Source: Gemella sp. zg-570 (lineage in GTDB: Bacteria > Bacillota > Bacilli > Staphylococcales > Gemellaceae). Taken from it: a stretch of DNA of 64,000 nt. The stretch spans positions 643,501 through 707,500 of the forward strand of contig NZ_CP076443.1 in the NCBI RefSeq assembly GCF_018866345.1, written 5' to 3'. Positions 53,761-63,409 of the stretch are shown here, in pieces; within the stretch, counting starts at the first letter, position 1; every line of letters begins with the position of its first letter. The translations under genes were made by a program, and so were the position numbers. Under the pieces are notes generated by a model, which saw only the letters and a program-made list of their open reading frames with translations, had not been told where the DNA came from and did no database searches.

Positions 53761-55410
53761 ATGAAAACAGATTTTCAAATTTCAATAGAAAGTAAGAAAG
53801 AAAAAATTTGCAAGGTAGCAGAAAAGTTAGGAGTTTCTCTTGATGAGTTAATTCTTTATGGGGATTACAAGGCAAAAATTAAAATAGATAAATTGTCTAC
53901 AAATCCAAAGTCTAATCTTATTTTAGTTACTGCAATAAATCCTACAGCTAGTGGCGAGGGTAAATCAACAGTTACAATAGGTTTATCTGATGGATTAAAT
54001 AGAATTGGTAAAAAATCTTGTGTTGCACTAAGAGAACCTTCTTTGGGACCAGTTTTGGGTATGAAGGGTGGAGCTGCTGGTGGAGGTTATGCTCAGGTAG
54101 TTCCTATGGAAGATATTAATTTACATTTTACGGGAGATATGCACGCAGTTACGACAGCTAATAATACTATTTCTGCTGTAATTGATAATCATATTTTTCA
54201 GGGCAATGAATTAGGTATTGATAGGGTTGTATTTAATCGTGCTTTAGACATGAATGATAGAGCCTTACGTCATATTGAAGTTGCTACTGCTAATAATGGA
54301 CAACAAAGAAGCGACCATTTTGATATTACTGTTGCTAGTGAAATTATGGCAATTCTTTGTTTATCTGAAAATTTAAAAGATTTAAAAGAAAAACTTTCAA
54401 ATGTAATTGTGGCTTATAATAAAAAAAACCAACCTATATATGTTGGAGATTTAGAAATTCAAGGAGTATTAGCAGCAATTTTAAAAGATGCTATTAAACC
54501 TAATATTGTACAAACATTAGAAAATAATCCTGCTATTATTCATGGAGGTCCTTTTGCAAATATTGCTCATGGATGCAATTCTATTATTGCAACAAAAACA
54601 GCTATGAAATATGCCGATTATGTAGTAACAGAAGCAGGATTTGGAGCTGATTTAGGGGCTGAAAAATTCTTAAATATTAAATGTAGAAAAGCTGGTATTG
54701 TTCCAAAAGCTGTGGTAATTGTAGCAACTATTAGAGCCTTAAAACTTCATGGAGGAATAAGTGCAAATGAATTAACTCTTGAAAATTTAGAAGCAATAAA
54801 AAAGGGACTTCCAAACTTGGAAAAACACATAGAAAATATAAATAAATTTAATTTACCTGTAGTTGTAGCTTTAAATGTTTTCTCAACTGACACACAAGCC
54901 GAATTAGAAGTTGTTAAAGCTTGGGCAGAAGAAAATAATGTTGTAATATCAGAAACAAAAGTATTTGCTAAAGGAAGCTTGGGAGCAGAAGATTTGGCTA
55001 ATAAAGTAGTTGAGTCAGTAGAAAATAATAATAAAAAATTTGAATTATTATATTCTGATGAAAAAACTATTTTAGAAAAAATAGAAATAATATGTAAAGA
55101 AATTTATGGAGCAAGCGGAATAGATGTAAATGCAGAATCCTTAAAAGAAATTAATAATATTAATAAATTAGGCTTTTCTTATTTGCCTATCTGTATGGCA
55201 AAAACACCTTTATCACTTTCTGATGACCCAAGTATAAAAGGGCGACCATCAGATTTTATAGTTAAAATAACAGATGTAAAATTAAAATCAGGAGCAGGAT
55301 TTATAGTAGTCTATACAAATAAAATACTAACAATGCCTGGTTTACCTAAGATTCCAAATGCCATAAAAATAGATATTGATGAGCAAGAAAACATTATAAA
55401 TATATTTTAA
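53761..55410 (+). CDS. fhs: Formate-tetrahydrofolate ligase
   Basis: Makes 10-formyl-THF from formate, ATP and THF. The 549 residues carry ATP site TAINPTASGEGKST, REPSLGPVLGMKGGAAGGGYAQVVPMEDINLHFTG-type core (53.9-54.1 kb), IHGGPFANIAHGCNS and TEAGFGADLGAEKF. ATAGGAG precedes the ATG. Works with GlyA to supply purine and fMet one-carbon units. Confidence 0.97.
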   Translation: MKTDFQISIESKKEKICKVAEKLGVSLDELILYGDYKAKIKIDKLSTNPKSNLILVTAINPTASGEGKSTVTIGLSDGLNRIGKKSCVALREPSLGPVLGMKGGAAGGGYAQVVPMEDINLHFTGDMHAVTTANNTISAVIDNHIFQGNELGIDRVVFNRALDMNDRALRHIEVATANNGQQRSDHFDITVASEIMAILCLSENLKDLKEKLSNVIVAYNKKNQPIYVGDLEIQGVLAAILKDAIKPNIVQTLENNPAIIHGGPFANIAHGCNSIIATKTAMKYADYVVTEAGFGADLGAEKFLNIKCRKAGIVPKAVVIVATIRALKLHGGISANELTLENLEAIKKGLPNLEKHIENINKFNLPVVVALNVFSTDTQAELEVVKAWAEENNVVISETKVFAKGSLGAEDLANKVVESVENNNKKFELLYSDEKTILEKIEIICKEIYGASGIDVNAESLKEINNINKLGFSYLPICMAKTPLSLSDDPSIKGRPSDFIVKITDVKLKSGAGFIVVYTNKILTMPGLPKIPNAIKIDIDEQENIINIF

Positions 55411-55420
55411 TAAGAATTTG

Positions 55421-55460
55421 ATAGTAGTAAAAACTTTTGTTTTTACTACTATTGGATTTT
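55421..55460 (+). terminator. fhs terminator
   Basis: A 14-bp perfect stem ATAGTAGTAAAAAC / GTTTTTACTACTAT with loop TTTT. Confidence 0.85.
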
Positions 55461-55513
55461 TATTTTAAAGTATAATATAATTTACAATAAGTTATTATAA
55501 AAAAGGAGTATGT

Positions 55514-55984
55514 ATGTCTTTTGTAGAAATTATAGATGATTCTAATATACTTGAGTTTGAAACTAAAAATATGTTAGTAGAATTACTAGGTATTGCTGCA
55601 GATTATGAAAATATAAATAAATCAAAAACGGAATTTTCATTATCTATCGTGGATATAGAACAAATACACAAAATAAATAAGGAATATAGGGGAATTGATA
55701 GACCAACAGATGTAATTTCTTTTGCCTTAAATGATGATGTAGAAAATGAATTGAAAATTATTGGTGGCGAACAGGATAATTACATAGGTGATATTATAAT
55801 TTGTTTTGAAATAGCAAAAGAACAAGCAAAAGAATATGAACATTCTTTAGAAAGAGAGTTAGGATTTTTAGCTGTTCATGGTTTTTTACACTTATTGGGT
55901 TATGACCATGCAACAAAAGAAGATGAAATAGAAATGTTTACTAAGCAAAAAGAAATTTTAGAGAAATACGGACTTACTAGATAG
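55514..55984 (+). CDS. ybeY: Endoribonuclease YbeY (rRNA maturation)
   Basis: A 156-residue metalloenzyme involved in 16S 3'-end processing and ribosome quality control. It has the central RPTDVISFAL and the zinc motif HGFLHLLGYDH. AAAAGGAG precedes the ATG. It begins the conserved ybeY-era-recO group; the usual phoH and dgkA neighbours are missing. Confidence 0.95.
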   Translation: MSFVEIIDDSNILEFETKNMLVELLGIAADYENINKSKTEFSLSIVDIEQIHKINKEYRGIDRPTDVISFALNDDVENELKIIGGEQDNYIGDIIICFEIAKEQAKEYEHSLERELGFLAVHGFLHLLGYDHATKEDEIEMFTKQKEILEKYGLTR

Positions 55985-55990
55985 AAAGTT

Positions 55991-56905
55991 ATGATTATGA
56001 ATGAAAATTTAATAAAAACAGGTTTTATTACAATAATAGGTCGTCCCAACGCTGGGAAGTCTACACTACTTAACAATATCCTAAATCAAAAAATAGCAAT
56101 AATGTCAGACAAACCACAAACTACGAGAAATATTATTAATGGTGTATATACTGATGATGATGCTCAAATTGTTTTTATAGATACTCCAGGTATTCATAAA
56201 CCAAAACATAAACTTGGGGACTATATGATGAAATTAGCTAATAGTGCTATAAAAGAATCAGAAATAGTGTATCTTATAGTTAATGTTTTAGATGAATATG
56301 GCAGAGGCGACGAAAGAATAATTAATATTATAAAAGAACTTAATGTTCCTACTTTTTTAATATTAAATAAAATAGACTTAATTGATAGAGAAAATATTTT
56401 TAAAATAATAAATTTCTATAAAGATTTACATGATTTTGTTGAAATTATACCCATATCAGCTTTAAAATCAATTAACATTGATAATTTGTTAGATGTAACT
56501 AAAAAATATTTAACTTATAGCATTAAGATGTATCCTGACGATGTTATTACTGATAGTCCAGAATATTTTATAATTTCAGAATTTATTAGAGAAAAAGTTC
56601 TGCAACTTACAAGTCAAGAAATACCTCATTCAATAGCCGTTGTTATTGATAAAATATCATCAGAAAAAGATTTAAAAAAACAAATTATTGCTTCTATAAT
56701 AGTAGAAAGAAAATCTCAAAAAGGTATGATTATAGGTAAGCAAGGACAAATGATAAAAAAAATTGGTCAGCTAGCAAGACGAGATATTGAAGACTTATTA
56801 GGAGAAAAAATATTTTTAGAACTTTGGGTAAAGGTTATAGATAATTGGAGAAGAAAACCAAATCTTATTAAAGACCTAGGATATAGAGATGATGTCTTTG
56901 GCTAA
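55991..56905 (+). CDS. era: GTPase Era
   Basis: Essential GTPase that binds the 3' end of 16S rRNA. The 304 residues include GRPNAGKSTLLN, DKPQTTRN, DTPGIHKPKH, NKIDL and a C-terminal KH domain (MIIGKQGQMIKKIGQLARRDIE). A second ATG two codons in is an alternative start. It overlaps recO by 17 bases. Confidence 0.97.
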   Translation: MIMNENLIKTGFITIIGRPNAGKSTLLNNILNQKIAIMSDKPQTTRNIINGVYTDDDAQIVFIDTPGIHKPKHKLGDYMMKLANSAIKESEIVYLIVNVLDEYGRGDERIINIIKELNVPTFLILNKIDLIDRENIFKIINFYKDLHDFVEIIPISALKSINIDNLLDVTKKYLTYSIKMYPDDVITDSPEYFIISEFIREKVLQLTSQEIPHSIAVVIDKISSEKDLKKQIIASIIVERKSQKGMIIGKQGQMIKKIGQLARRDIEDLLGEKIFLELWVKVIDNWRRKPNLIKDLGYRDDVFG

Positions 56906-57644
56906 AAATGCTATCTTAAAAGGTATTGTAATAAAAAAAATTCCTTATAAAGATTACCATGAAATAGTACATATATTTACAGAAAACGGGCTTGTAGAAA
57001 GTTTTTTTTATGAAAATGTAAATAAGAATAAGAAAAAAAATAAATTGTTTATTCCAACTTTGGTAACAACTTCATTTTTTCGTACAAGTGGAATGAATAA
57101 AATAATAAATTTAGACGTCGACAATTATTTTTCTAATATTATTTATGATATTAAAAAGTCAAGTTATATAAAAAATATAATAGAAATAATAGGATATAAT
57201 CAATTATTAAATCCTTATTTTTATAAATTACTTAATAATTTACTTGATTTAATAAATGAAGATAAGATTGATGAAAAATTATCAAATATTTATTTTATAA
57301 TTTTATTTTTAAAATATGAGGGATTTGTATTTAAATATTTAAAAACTAATAAAAATTATGCGGGATATTCTTTTTCAAAAAATATGTTTATAGATGTAGA
57401 AGAATGTAATAATAGTTTTTTTAAATTGGATAATAAATTAATACAATTAATATATATTCTATCTAATAATTCTGTAAATATTTTGGAAAAAATACATTTA
57501 GATGATAGCGAAATTAATATAGTATTTAGATTTATAAATATAATTCTTAAAGAGTATTCAGGTATAGAAACAAAATCGTATAATAAAATTTTAGAATTAG
57601 AGAGTATTCTTAATTCTTTTGAAGGGGATAAAAATAATGAATAG
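56889..57644 (+). CDS. recO: DNA repair protein RecO
   Basis: Recombination mediator that loads RecA at gaps. The 251 residues start with the OB-fold AKNAILKGIVIKKIPYKDYHEIVHIFTENG and continue as a helical domain. The zinc cysteine cluster of many RecO proteins is not present; only one cysteine (VEECNN) is visible. The sequence is diverged and lysine/asparagine-rich, but gene order era-recO supports the call. ATG 56892 is an equal alternative start. Confidence 0.85.
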   Translation: MMSLAKNAILKGIVIKKIPYKDYHEIVHIFTENGLVESFFYENVNKNKKKNKLFIPTLVTTSFFRTSGMNKIINLDVDNYFSNIIYDIKKSSYIKNIIEIIGYNQLLNPYFYKLLNNLLDLINEDKIDEKLSNIYFIILFLKYEGFVFKYLKTNKNYAGYSFSKNMFIDVEECNNSFFKLDNKLIQLIYILSNNSVNILEKIHLDDSEINIVFRFINIILKEYSGIETKSYNKILELESILNSFEGDKNNE

Positions 57645-58428
57645 ACCTATTGGTGTTTTTGATAGTGGAGTGGGGGGAATTACAGTTGTTAAGGAAATAA
57701 TAAGACAACTACCTAATGAAACTATATATTTTTTTGGTGATGTGAAAAATTGTCCCTACGGTGATAAAAGTCAGCAAGAAATTTTAAAATATACAGAAAA
57801 AGCTGTTAAATTTTTAATATCAAAAGATGTTAAGATGATAGTTTTAGCTTGTAATACTGCAACTGCTGCATCTTTAGATTATTTAGAGGGAAAGTATAAT
57901 ATTCCAATTATTGGAGTTATTAAACCAGGAGCAAGAACAGCAATTCAAGCTACAAATAATAAAAAAGTTTTAGTTTTAGGAACAAATTTTACAGCTAAGT
58001 CAAAAGCATATACAAAAGAAATTCATAATATAAATAAAAATATCATAGTTCATAATAAGGCTTGTATAACTTTTGTTTCTTTTGTTGAAAAAGAGAATTA
58101 TAATGACAAAGAAAAGGTTTTTAAGTTATTAAATAATGAATTACTTGAAACTAAAAACTTAGATATAGATACAATAATACTGGGTTGTACTCACTATCCA
58201 ATTTTACAAAAAGATATTGAAAGTTACTATAAGAATAAAATTAAAGTTATATCTTCTGGAATAGAAACTGCTCGTGAAGTAAGTATGATTCTTACTTTTT
58301 TAAAAATTCACAATAAGAAAGAAAAAGAAGACCATAAATTTTTTATTTCTAAGGATAGTAATGAGTTTAAAAAAACAGCAAATAAATGGTTAAATGAAAA
58401 TATTTGTATAGAAGTGGTTGAATTATAA
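57637..58428 (+). CDS. murI: Glutamate racemase
   Basis: Supplies D-glutamate for peptidoglycan. The 263 residues start NRPIGVFDSGVGGITVVKEI and contain the two catalytic cysteines in VLACNTATAAS and LGCTHYP. An ATG at 57619 in frame lies inside recO; ATG 57637 has GAAGGGG upstream and gives the family start. It overlaps recO by eight bases. Confidence 0.96.
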   Translation: MNRPIGVFDSGVGGITVVKEIIRQLPNETIYFFGDVKNCPYGDKSQQEILKYTEKAVKFLISKDVKMIVLACNTATAASLDYLEGKYNIPIIGVIKPGARTAIQATNNKKVLVLGTNFTAKSKAYTKEIHNINKNIIVHNKACITFVSFVEKENYNDKEKVFKLLNNELLETKNLDIDTIILGCTHYPILQKDIESYYKNKIKVISSGIETAREVSMILTFLKIHNKKEKEDHKFFISKDSNEFKKTANKWLNENICIEVVEL

Positions 58429-58442
58429 ATAAGGAGAAATTT

Positions 58443-59018
58443 ATGAAAAAAGAATTAGTTTTAGCAACTAATAACAAGCATAAATTAATGGAGATAAGAA
58501 ATATCTTAAAAGATTACACAATTTTGACATTAGATGATATAGGCTTTAAAGATGAAATTATAGAAGATATGCCAACATTTGAAGAAAATTCTTTAAAAAA
58601 AGCCAAAATAGTTTCTAAATTTTCTGGCAAAGATACTATAGCAGATGATAGTGGTCTTTGTGTTGAATTACTTAATAATGAACCTGGTGTCTATTCTGCA
58701 AGATATTCTAAGGAGCAAACAGATGAAAGCAATATTAAACAAGTTTTAAAAAATTTGAATGGTAAAGAATCGCCAGCTAAATATGTATGTGTTATAAGTA
58801 TTGTTCATTCAGATGGTAAAAGGGCAAGTTTTAGAGGTGAATGTAAGGGGAAAATATTAACAAAGAAAATAGGAACTCAAGGCTTTGGTTATGACCCTAT
58901 ATTTTTTGTTGATAGTTTAAATAAAACATTTGCAGAAATTTCAGCAGAAGAAAAAAATAGTATAAGCCACAGAAGAGAAGCTATTGATAAATTAGTGGAT
59001 TATTTAGGGAGTTTATAA
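58443..59018 (+). CDS. rdgB: XTP/dITP diphosphatase (RdgB/HAM1)
   Basis: House-cleaning pyrophosphatase hydrolysing non-canonical purine NTPs. The 191 residues show LATNNKHKLMEIRNIL, MPTFEENSLKKAKI, ADDSGLCVELLNNEPGVYSARYS and QGFGYDPIFF, then ISHRREA. AAGGAG precedes the ATG. The murI-rdgB neighbourhood is common in Firmicutes. Confidence 0.96.
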   Translation: MKKELVLATNNKHKLMEIRNILKDYTILTLDDIGFKDEIIEDMPTFEENSLKKAKIVSKFSGKDTIADDSGLCVELLNNEPGVYSARYSKEQTDESNIKQVLKNLNGKESPAKYVCVISIVHSDGKRASFRGECKGKILTKKIGTQGFGYDPIFFVDSLNKTFAEISAEEKNSISHRREAIDKLVDYLGSL

Positions 59019-59020
59019 AT

Positions 59021-59242
59021 TTGAGAACTAAAGTAAATAGAGAAACTTGTATATCTTGTGGCAATTGCTATTCTATTTGCCCTGAAATTTATGAATGTGA
59101 TGAAGACGGTATTGCATTTTGCAAATTGGATAACAACAAGATGATAAAGACAGTAGATGATAAATTCAAATCTTTGTTATTAGAATGTTATGATTCATGT
59201 CCCACAGAATCTATAATTATAGAAAATATTGAAAGCAGGTGA
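59021..59242 (+). CDS. fer: 4Fe-4S ferredoxin
   Basis: A 73-residue low-potential electron carrier with CISCGNCYSICP and a distal CYDSCP. Together these supply one 4Fe-4S cluster, with an extra cysteine in the first motif, as in Bacillus Fer-type proteins. The start is TTG with GGGAG nine bases away. Acidic overall. Its redox partners are not evident. Confidence 0.9.
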   Translation: MRTKVNRETCISCGNCYSICPEIYECDEDGIAFCKLDNNKMIKTVDDKFKSLLLECYDSCPTESIIIENIESR

Positions 59243-59246
59243 TATT

Positions 59247-61457
59247 TTGTCAAAAAATAGGTTGAAAAAAAATAAAAAAATAAAATCAAAAAAAAAATCA
59301 ACTTCAGTTTATAAGTTATTTTTAAATTTCAAAGAAAATAATACCAGTTTTTATAATTTTTTTATTTACATAGTTCTTATTGCTATAACTACAATAACAA
59401 CTTTAAGAATGGGTTGGCTAGGTCAAACTTTTGATAATTTTATTAAATATTTATTAGGTAGTTCAAGCTATATTTTATATTTAATAGTTTTCTCTAGCGT
59501 AATATTTTCTATATTTAAAAAAAGTTTACATAATAAAATATATGTAGTAGTTATTATTTTTTTATTTTCTTTAATATTAGAATTATTTTTTTACAAATCT
59601 AGTAATTATAACTTATTTTCGTATTTTTATGTTTCTGAAAACTATAATTCTTTTTTAGGAGGGGGAAAAATTTTTTATTTTCAAAGTAAGCTAGTAGTTT
59701 ACTTATTATCTTATTATGGAGCTTTGATATTAGCTATATCTCTATTTATATTTACCATAATAATGTATATAAATAAATTATTCCCAGATAAAATTTCTAG
59801 TTTGATAACTAGTATATCATCTAAAAAGAATTTATATTTAGAAAACGAAGAAGTTGAATTTACCAAAGAATTAGATGAAGCTGATAAAATAAATACTTAT
59901 TATGATGAAATTAAAGATATTGATTTAGAAATATCAATAAATGATTTTAAAAATGAGGACTTAATAAAAGAGGATAATTTAAAAGATAATAATTATAATA
60001 CTTCTAAAAAAGAAGAAAAATTAAATTATGAAGCAGTAAATGATTATGAACATTATACTTTACCACCGCTTTCATTGTTAAAAGACCCAGTAGAGAATAA
60101 AAAAATTTCAAAAGAAGATATAGTTAATAAATCTAAGATTTTAAAAAATACATTTAAAAATTTTGGAGTAGAGGTAAAAATTGTAAAAGCTATAGTAGGA
60201 CCATCAATAACTCAATTTCAAATTATGCCGACTCCTGGTACCAAGGTTAGTAAAATAATTAATTTGAGTAATGATATTTCCTTAAATTTAGCAGCTAAAG
60301 ATGTTAGAATTGAAGCACCGATACCTGGCAAATCTCTAATAGGAATTGAAATACCCAATAGTGTTAATCAGTTGGTAACCATGAAAGAAGTTTTTGTTAA
60401 TGGAAATGACGCTTCCCCCTTATCGGTTACTTTAGGAAAAGATGTTTCTGGAGAATCTATTTTTGCAAGATTGGATAAGATGCCCCATCTTTTAGTTGCA
60501 GGGTCTACTGGTAGTGGTAAGTCTGTTTGTATAAATACCATTATAACAAGTATTTTATTAAAAAATAAACCAGATAAGGTTAAATTGATAATGATTGATC
60601 CAAAAATGGTAGAATTATCTATTTATGATGGGATACCACATCTGTTAACGCCAGTAGTAACTAATCCTTTAAAAGCTGCTGATGTTTTATATAAGGTAGT
60701 TTTAGAAATGGAAAGAAGATACAAAGAATTTTCTATTGCCAGAGTTAAAAATATTGAGGGTTATAACAAAATAGCACAAGAAGATGAAGAATATAAAGAA
60801 TTACCATACATAGTTATTATTATTGATGAATTAGCAGATTTAATGCTAGTTGCTTCAAAAGAAGTAGAAGAGTCAATTGCTAGAATAACTCAAATGGCAA
60901 GGGCTGCTGGTATACATTTAATAATAGCTACCCAAAGACCATCGGTTGACGTTATAACTGGAGTAATAAAATCAAATATACCATCTCGTATTTCTTTTGC
61001 TGTAAGTTCTAGTATAGATTCAAGAACTATCTTAGATAAGGCAGGGGCAGAAACTTTACTAGGAAGGGGGGATATGCTATTTCAATCAGCAGAATCTAGC
61101 AAGCCTGTGAGATTGCAAGGAGCATTTTTATCTGATTTAGAAGTAGAAAATATTGTAGACTTTATAAAAAATCAGTCTAAAACTGATTACGACCCTAGCA
61201 TGAAACCATCAGAAAATTCATCAAGAGAAGCTGGAAAATCTGATGAAGTAGACCCTCTATATAAAGAAGTATTACTTTTCATAGCAAAAACTCAAAAGGC
61301 TTCAGCTTCATTATTGCAAAGAAGATTCAAAATTGGATATAATAGGGCGGCAAGAATCATAGAGACCCTAGAAGAAGACGGCTATATAGGAGCTGCTGAT
61401 GGAAGCAAGCCAAGAAAAGTATTTTTAGAACCAGAATTTGCAGAAAATAATCAATAG
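59247..61457 (+). CDS. ftsK: DNA translocase FtsK/SpoIIIE
   Basis: Septal DNA pump that segregates chromosome termini. The 736 residues have four membrane helices (about 30-180), a charged linker, the alpha/beta motor (Walker A AGSTGSGKSV; IIIDELADLML; QRPSVDVITG) and a C-terminal gamma winged helix (SLLQRRFKIGYNRAARIIE) for reading KOPS/SRS signals. TTG 59247 has AGGTGA seven bases upstream and is preferred over TTG 59229, which lies inside the ferredoxin gene. It lies close to xerS and the candidate dif. Confidence 0.95.
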   Translation: MSKNRLKKNKKIKSKKKSTSVYKLFLNFKENNTSFYNFFIYIVLIAITTITTLRMGWLGQTFDNFIKYLLGSSSYILYLIVFSSVIFSIFKKSLHNKIYVVVIIFLFSLILELFFYKSSNYNLFSYFYVSENYNSFLGGGKIFYFQSKLVVYLLSYYGALILAISLFIFTIIMYINKLFPDKISSLITSISSKKNLYLENEEVEFTKELDEADKINTYYDEIKDIDLEISINDFKNEDLIKEDNLKDNNYNTSKKEEKLNYEAVNDYEHYTLPPLSLLKDPVENKKISKEDIVNKSKILKNTFKNFGVEVKIVKAIVGPSITQFQIMPTPGTKVSKIINLSNDISLNLAAKDVRIEAPIPGKSLIGIEIPNSVNQLVTMKEVFVNGNDASPLSVTLGKDVSGESIFARLDKMPHLLVAGSTGSGKSVCINTIITSILLKNKPDKVKLIMIDPKMVELSIYDGIPHLLTPVVTNPLKAADVLYKVVLEMERRYKEFSIARVKNIEGYNKIAQEDEEYKELPYIVIIIDELADLMLVASKEVEESIARITQMARAAGIHLIIATQRPSVDVITGVIKSNIPSRISFAVSSSIDSRTILDKAGAETLLGRGDMLFQSAESSKPVRLQGAFLSDLEVENIVDFIKNQSKTDYDPSMKPSENSSREAGKSDEVDPLYKEVLLFIAKTQKASASLLQRRFKIGYNRAARIIETLEEDGYIGAADGSKPRKVFLEPEFAENNQ

Positions 61458-61462
61458 TTAAG

Positions 61463-61491
61463 TTGTTGAATAAAAATATTTATGGTATAAT
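61463..61491 (+). promoter_or_regulatory. pgsA promoter
   Basis: TTGTTG (61463-61468), a 17-base spacer ending TGG, TATAAT (61486-61491): extended -10. Confidence 0.7.
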
Positions 61492-61556
61492 CAATTAAAG
61501 TATGAATCAAATAAAATTTCAAAGATAAATTATTAAAAATTAGTGTAAGGATAAAG

Positions 61557-62141
61557 TTGTATATTATGGGAACAAATTTACCAAATAAAATAACATTTTT
61601 TAGAACAATTTTAATACCAGTATTTATCTTCTTCTTACTCTTCAATATAAATGGTAATATTACAATATTAGGAGGAAGAAGTATAAGTTATAATATATTT
61701 ATAGCAGCAATAATATTTATCTTCGCTTCAATTACAGATTTTTTAGATGGATATCTGGCTAGAAAATATAACTTAGTTACTAATATTGGTAAATTTTTAG
61801 ACCCGTTAGCTGATAAATTATTGGTAGGAAGTGCCTTTATTGTAATGGTAGAACTAGCTATGATACCTAGTTGGATGGTTGTTTGTGTTATTGCTAGAGA
61901 ATTTGCTGTTACTGGTTTAAGAATGTTAGCAGTTGAACAAGGGGAGGTAATAGCAGCTGGTTTGTTAGGTAAATTAAAAACTATAACTCAACTTGTAGCA
62001 ATAATACTTATTTTACTGGGGAATCCTATTTTTAATAACTTAGGAATAGCTTTAGATAATATAATTTTATGGATATCTGTAATTTTAACTATATTATCTG
62101 GAATAGAATATTTTAAAAATTCTATACATGTTTTTAAATAA
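61557..62141 (+). CDS. pgsA: CDP-diacylglycerol-glycerol-3-phosphate 3-phosphatidyltransferase
   Basis: Commits CDP-diacylglycerol to phosphatidylglycerol. The membrane protein of 191-194 residues starts NLPNKITFFRTILIPV and contains the CDP-alcohol phosphatidyltransferase motif DGYLARKYNLVTNIGKFLDPLAD. Start is uncertain: TTG 61557 is five bases from AAGGA, ATG 61566 is 14 bases away but gives the usual N-terminus. Own promoter and terminator. Confidence 0.95.
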   Translation: MYIMGTNLPNKITFFRTILIPVFIFFLLFNINGNITILGGRSISYNIFIAAIIFIFASITDFLDGYLARKYNLVTNIGKFLDPLADKLLVGSAFIVMVELAMIPSWMVVCVIAREFAVTGLRMLAVEQGEVIAAGLLGKLKTITQLVAIILILLGNPIFNNLGIALDNIILWISVILTILSGIEYFKNSIHVFK

Positions 62142-62148
62142 TGAAAAT

Positions 62149-62193
62149 ATAATATTTAGTGTGAATAAAAAAATCTGCACTAAATATTTTTTA
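62149..62193 (+). terminator. pgsA terminator
   Basis: AATATTTAGTG (62151-62161) pairs with CACTAAATATT (62178-62188), then a T run. Nearly the same hairpin as at 51456. Confidence 0.8.
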
Positions 62194-62235
62194 TTTTACT
62201 ATATAAGATAATTTTTAAAAATAATTTTAGAAATA

Positions 62236-62292
62236 AAAAATAATAAATTATACTTATATTTTTTGGTAAAGTAAGTATAATTTATTATTTTT
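62236..62292. terminator. Long hairpin between pgsA and xerS
   Basis: A 21-bp perfect stem at 62236-62256 and 62272-62292 around a 15-base loop, with A/T runs on both sides; it would terminate xerS on the minus strand and back up the pgsA terminator. Confidence 0.75.
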
Positions 62293-62334
62293 ATTTTATT
62301 AATTGTATTTTAAATGAAGAAATCTTTATATAAA

Positions 62335-63381
62335 TTATTCATCTAATTTTTCAATGGATTTTTTAATTATTTTCTTTGATTCGTTTATATATAGAATGGA
62401 AGTTTCGCTACTTGAATGACCCATTTGTGTCATTATTATTGGTATATTTCCATTTGTTTTTTGGGCAAGTTTAGTACCGTAGCTATGCCTTAATTTATGA
62501 GGGGACATAGGTATATTATAACTTTCAGTATATTTCATAACTAATTTTTGTATGCTTCTAATAGAGATACCTTTTTTATTTTTAGTTACAAACAAATTAT
62601 CTTCCCTACCTAATTCTAAAGGTAGAGTAGTTAAGTAATTTTTAATTTTTTTAATAGCAGAATCTGTAATTATTACAGTGTCGTATTTTCCACCTTTTCT
62701 AATTACATTAATTTCAGAATTTTTAAAGTCAATATCTTTAATTTTTAAATTAGCTAGTTCGTTAACCCTAATACCGCTTCTTAAAAATAAAGTTAAAATA
62801 GCTATATCTCGATTTTTATCTCTTAAAAAGAATGTTTTGGCATGTTTAGATAAAGTTTTTTCATATTCAAATTCTATATAATTTAAAAATTCATCATCTT
62901 GAGAATCTAAAAATATTTTTTCTGATATTTTTTTTGACCTAGATGATAATGTTTCTTTTACTCTGTTAATAGGAATTTTTAACATTACATTTCTTTCAAA
63001 GTAGGATTTTCCTAATTCATTTTCACTGGTAATTGTTAAAAATTTATATAATGAACGCATGGCGGCTTTATAATTATTTATTGTAGTTTGAGAACGATAT
63101 TTTCCATTTATTTCTTCACGAGCTAATTTTTTGAAATATGATTCCATTTCTTTTTTTGATAAATTTTCTAAGGTAGATATTTTTACCGATTTAATATTAT
63201 CAGCTTCAGAAATACATTCAGTTATTAACCAATTTAAAAATGAATGATAAGTTTCTAAATAGCGATGTAGAGTTAGAGGTGATAAAATGTCATAGAAAGT
63301 ATCAAAAAAATCTTCTATATATTCTGGAAAATTTTTTATATTATTATTTATTTTTTTTTTATAATAATCTTTTTGGTTCAT
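62335..63381 (-). CDS. xerS: Tyrosine recombinase XerS
   Basis: Single-protein chromosome-dimer resolvase otherwise typical of streptococci and lactococci. The 348 residues match XerS as I know it along their length: STLENLSKKEMESYFKKL, SQTTINNYKAAMRSLYKFL, YFERNVM, ETLSSRSKKISEKIFL, then the catalytic SGIRVNEL, RKGGKYDT, HKLRHSYGTKLA and GHSSSETSILY. The start at 63381 has GGAG seven bases away; an ATG at 63408 lacks one. A dif-like site lies 29 bases upstream of the start, as difSL lies beside xerS in lactococci. A generic phage-type integrase is less likely. Confidence 0.85.
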   Translation of the reverse strand: MNQKDYYKKKINNNIKNFPEYIEDFFDTFYDILSPLTLHRYLETYHSFLNWLITECISEADNIKSVKISTLENLSKKEMESYFKKLAREEINGKYRSQTTINNYKAAMRSLYKFLTITSENELGKSYFERNVMLKIPINRVKETLSSRSKKISEKIFLDSQDDEFLNYIEFEYEKTLSKHAKTFFLRDKNRDIAILTLFLRSGIRVNELANLKIKDIDFKNSEINVIRKGGKYDTVIITDSAIKKIKNYLTTLPLELGREDNLFVTKNKKGISIRSIQKLVMKYTESYNIPMSPHKLRHSYGTKLAQKTNGNIPIIMTQMGHSSSETSILYINESKKIIKKSIEKLDE

Positions 63382-63409
63382 TGTTTTCTCCACCTTTATC
63401 TTTTTCATT

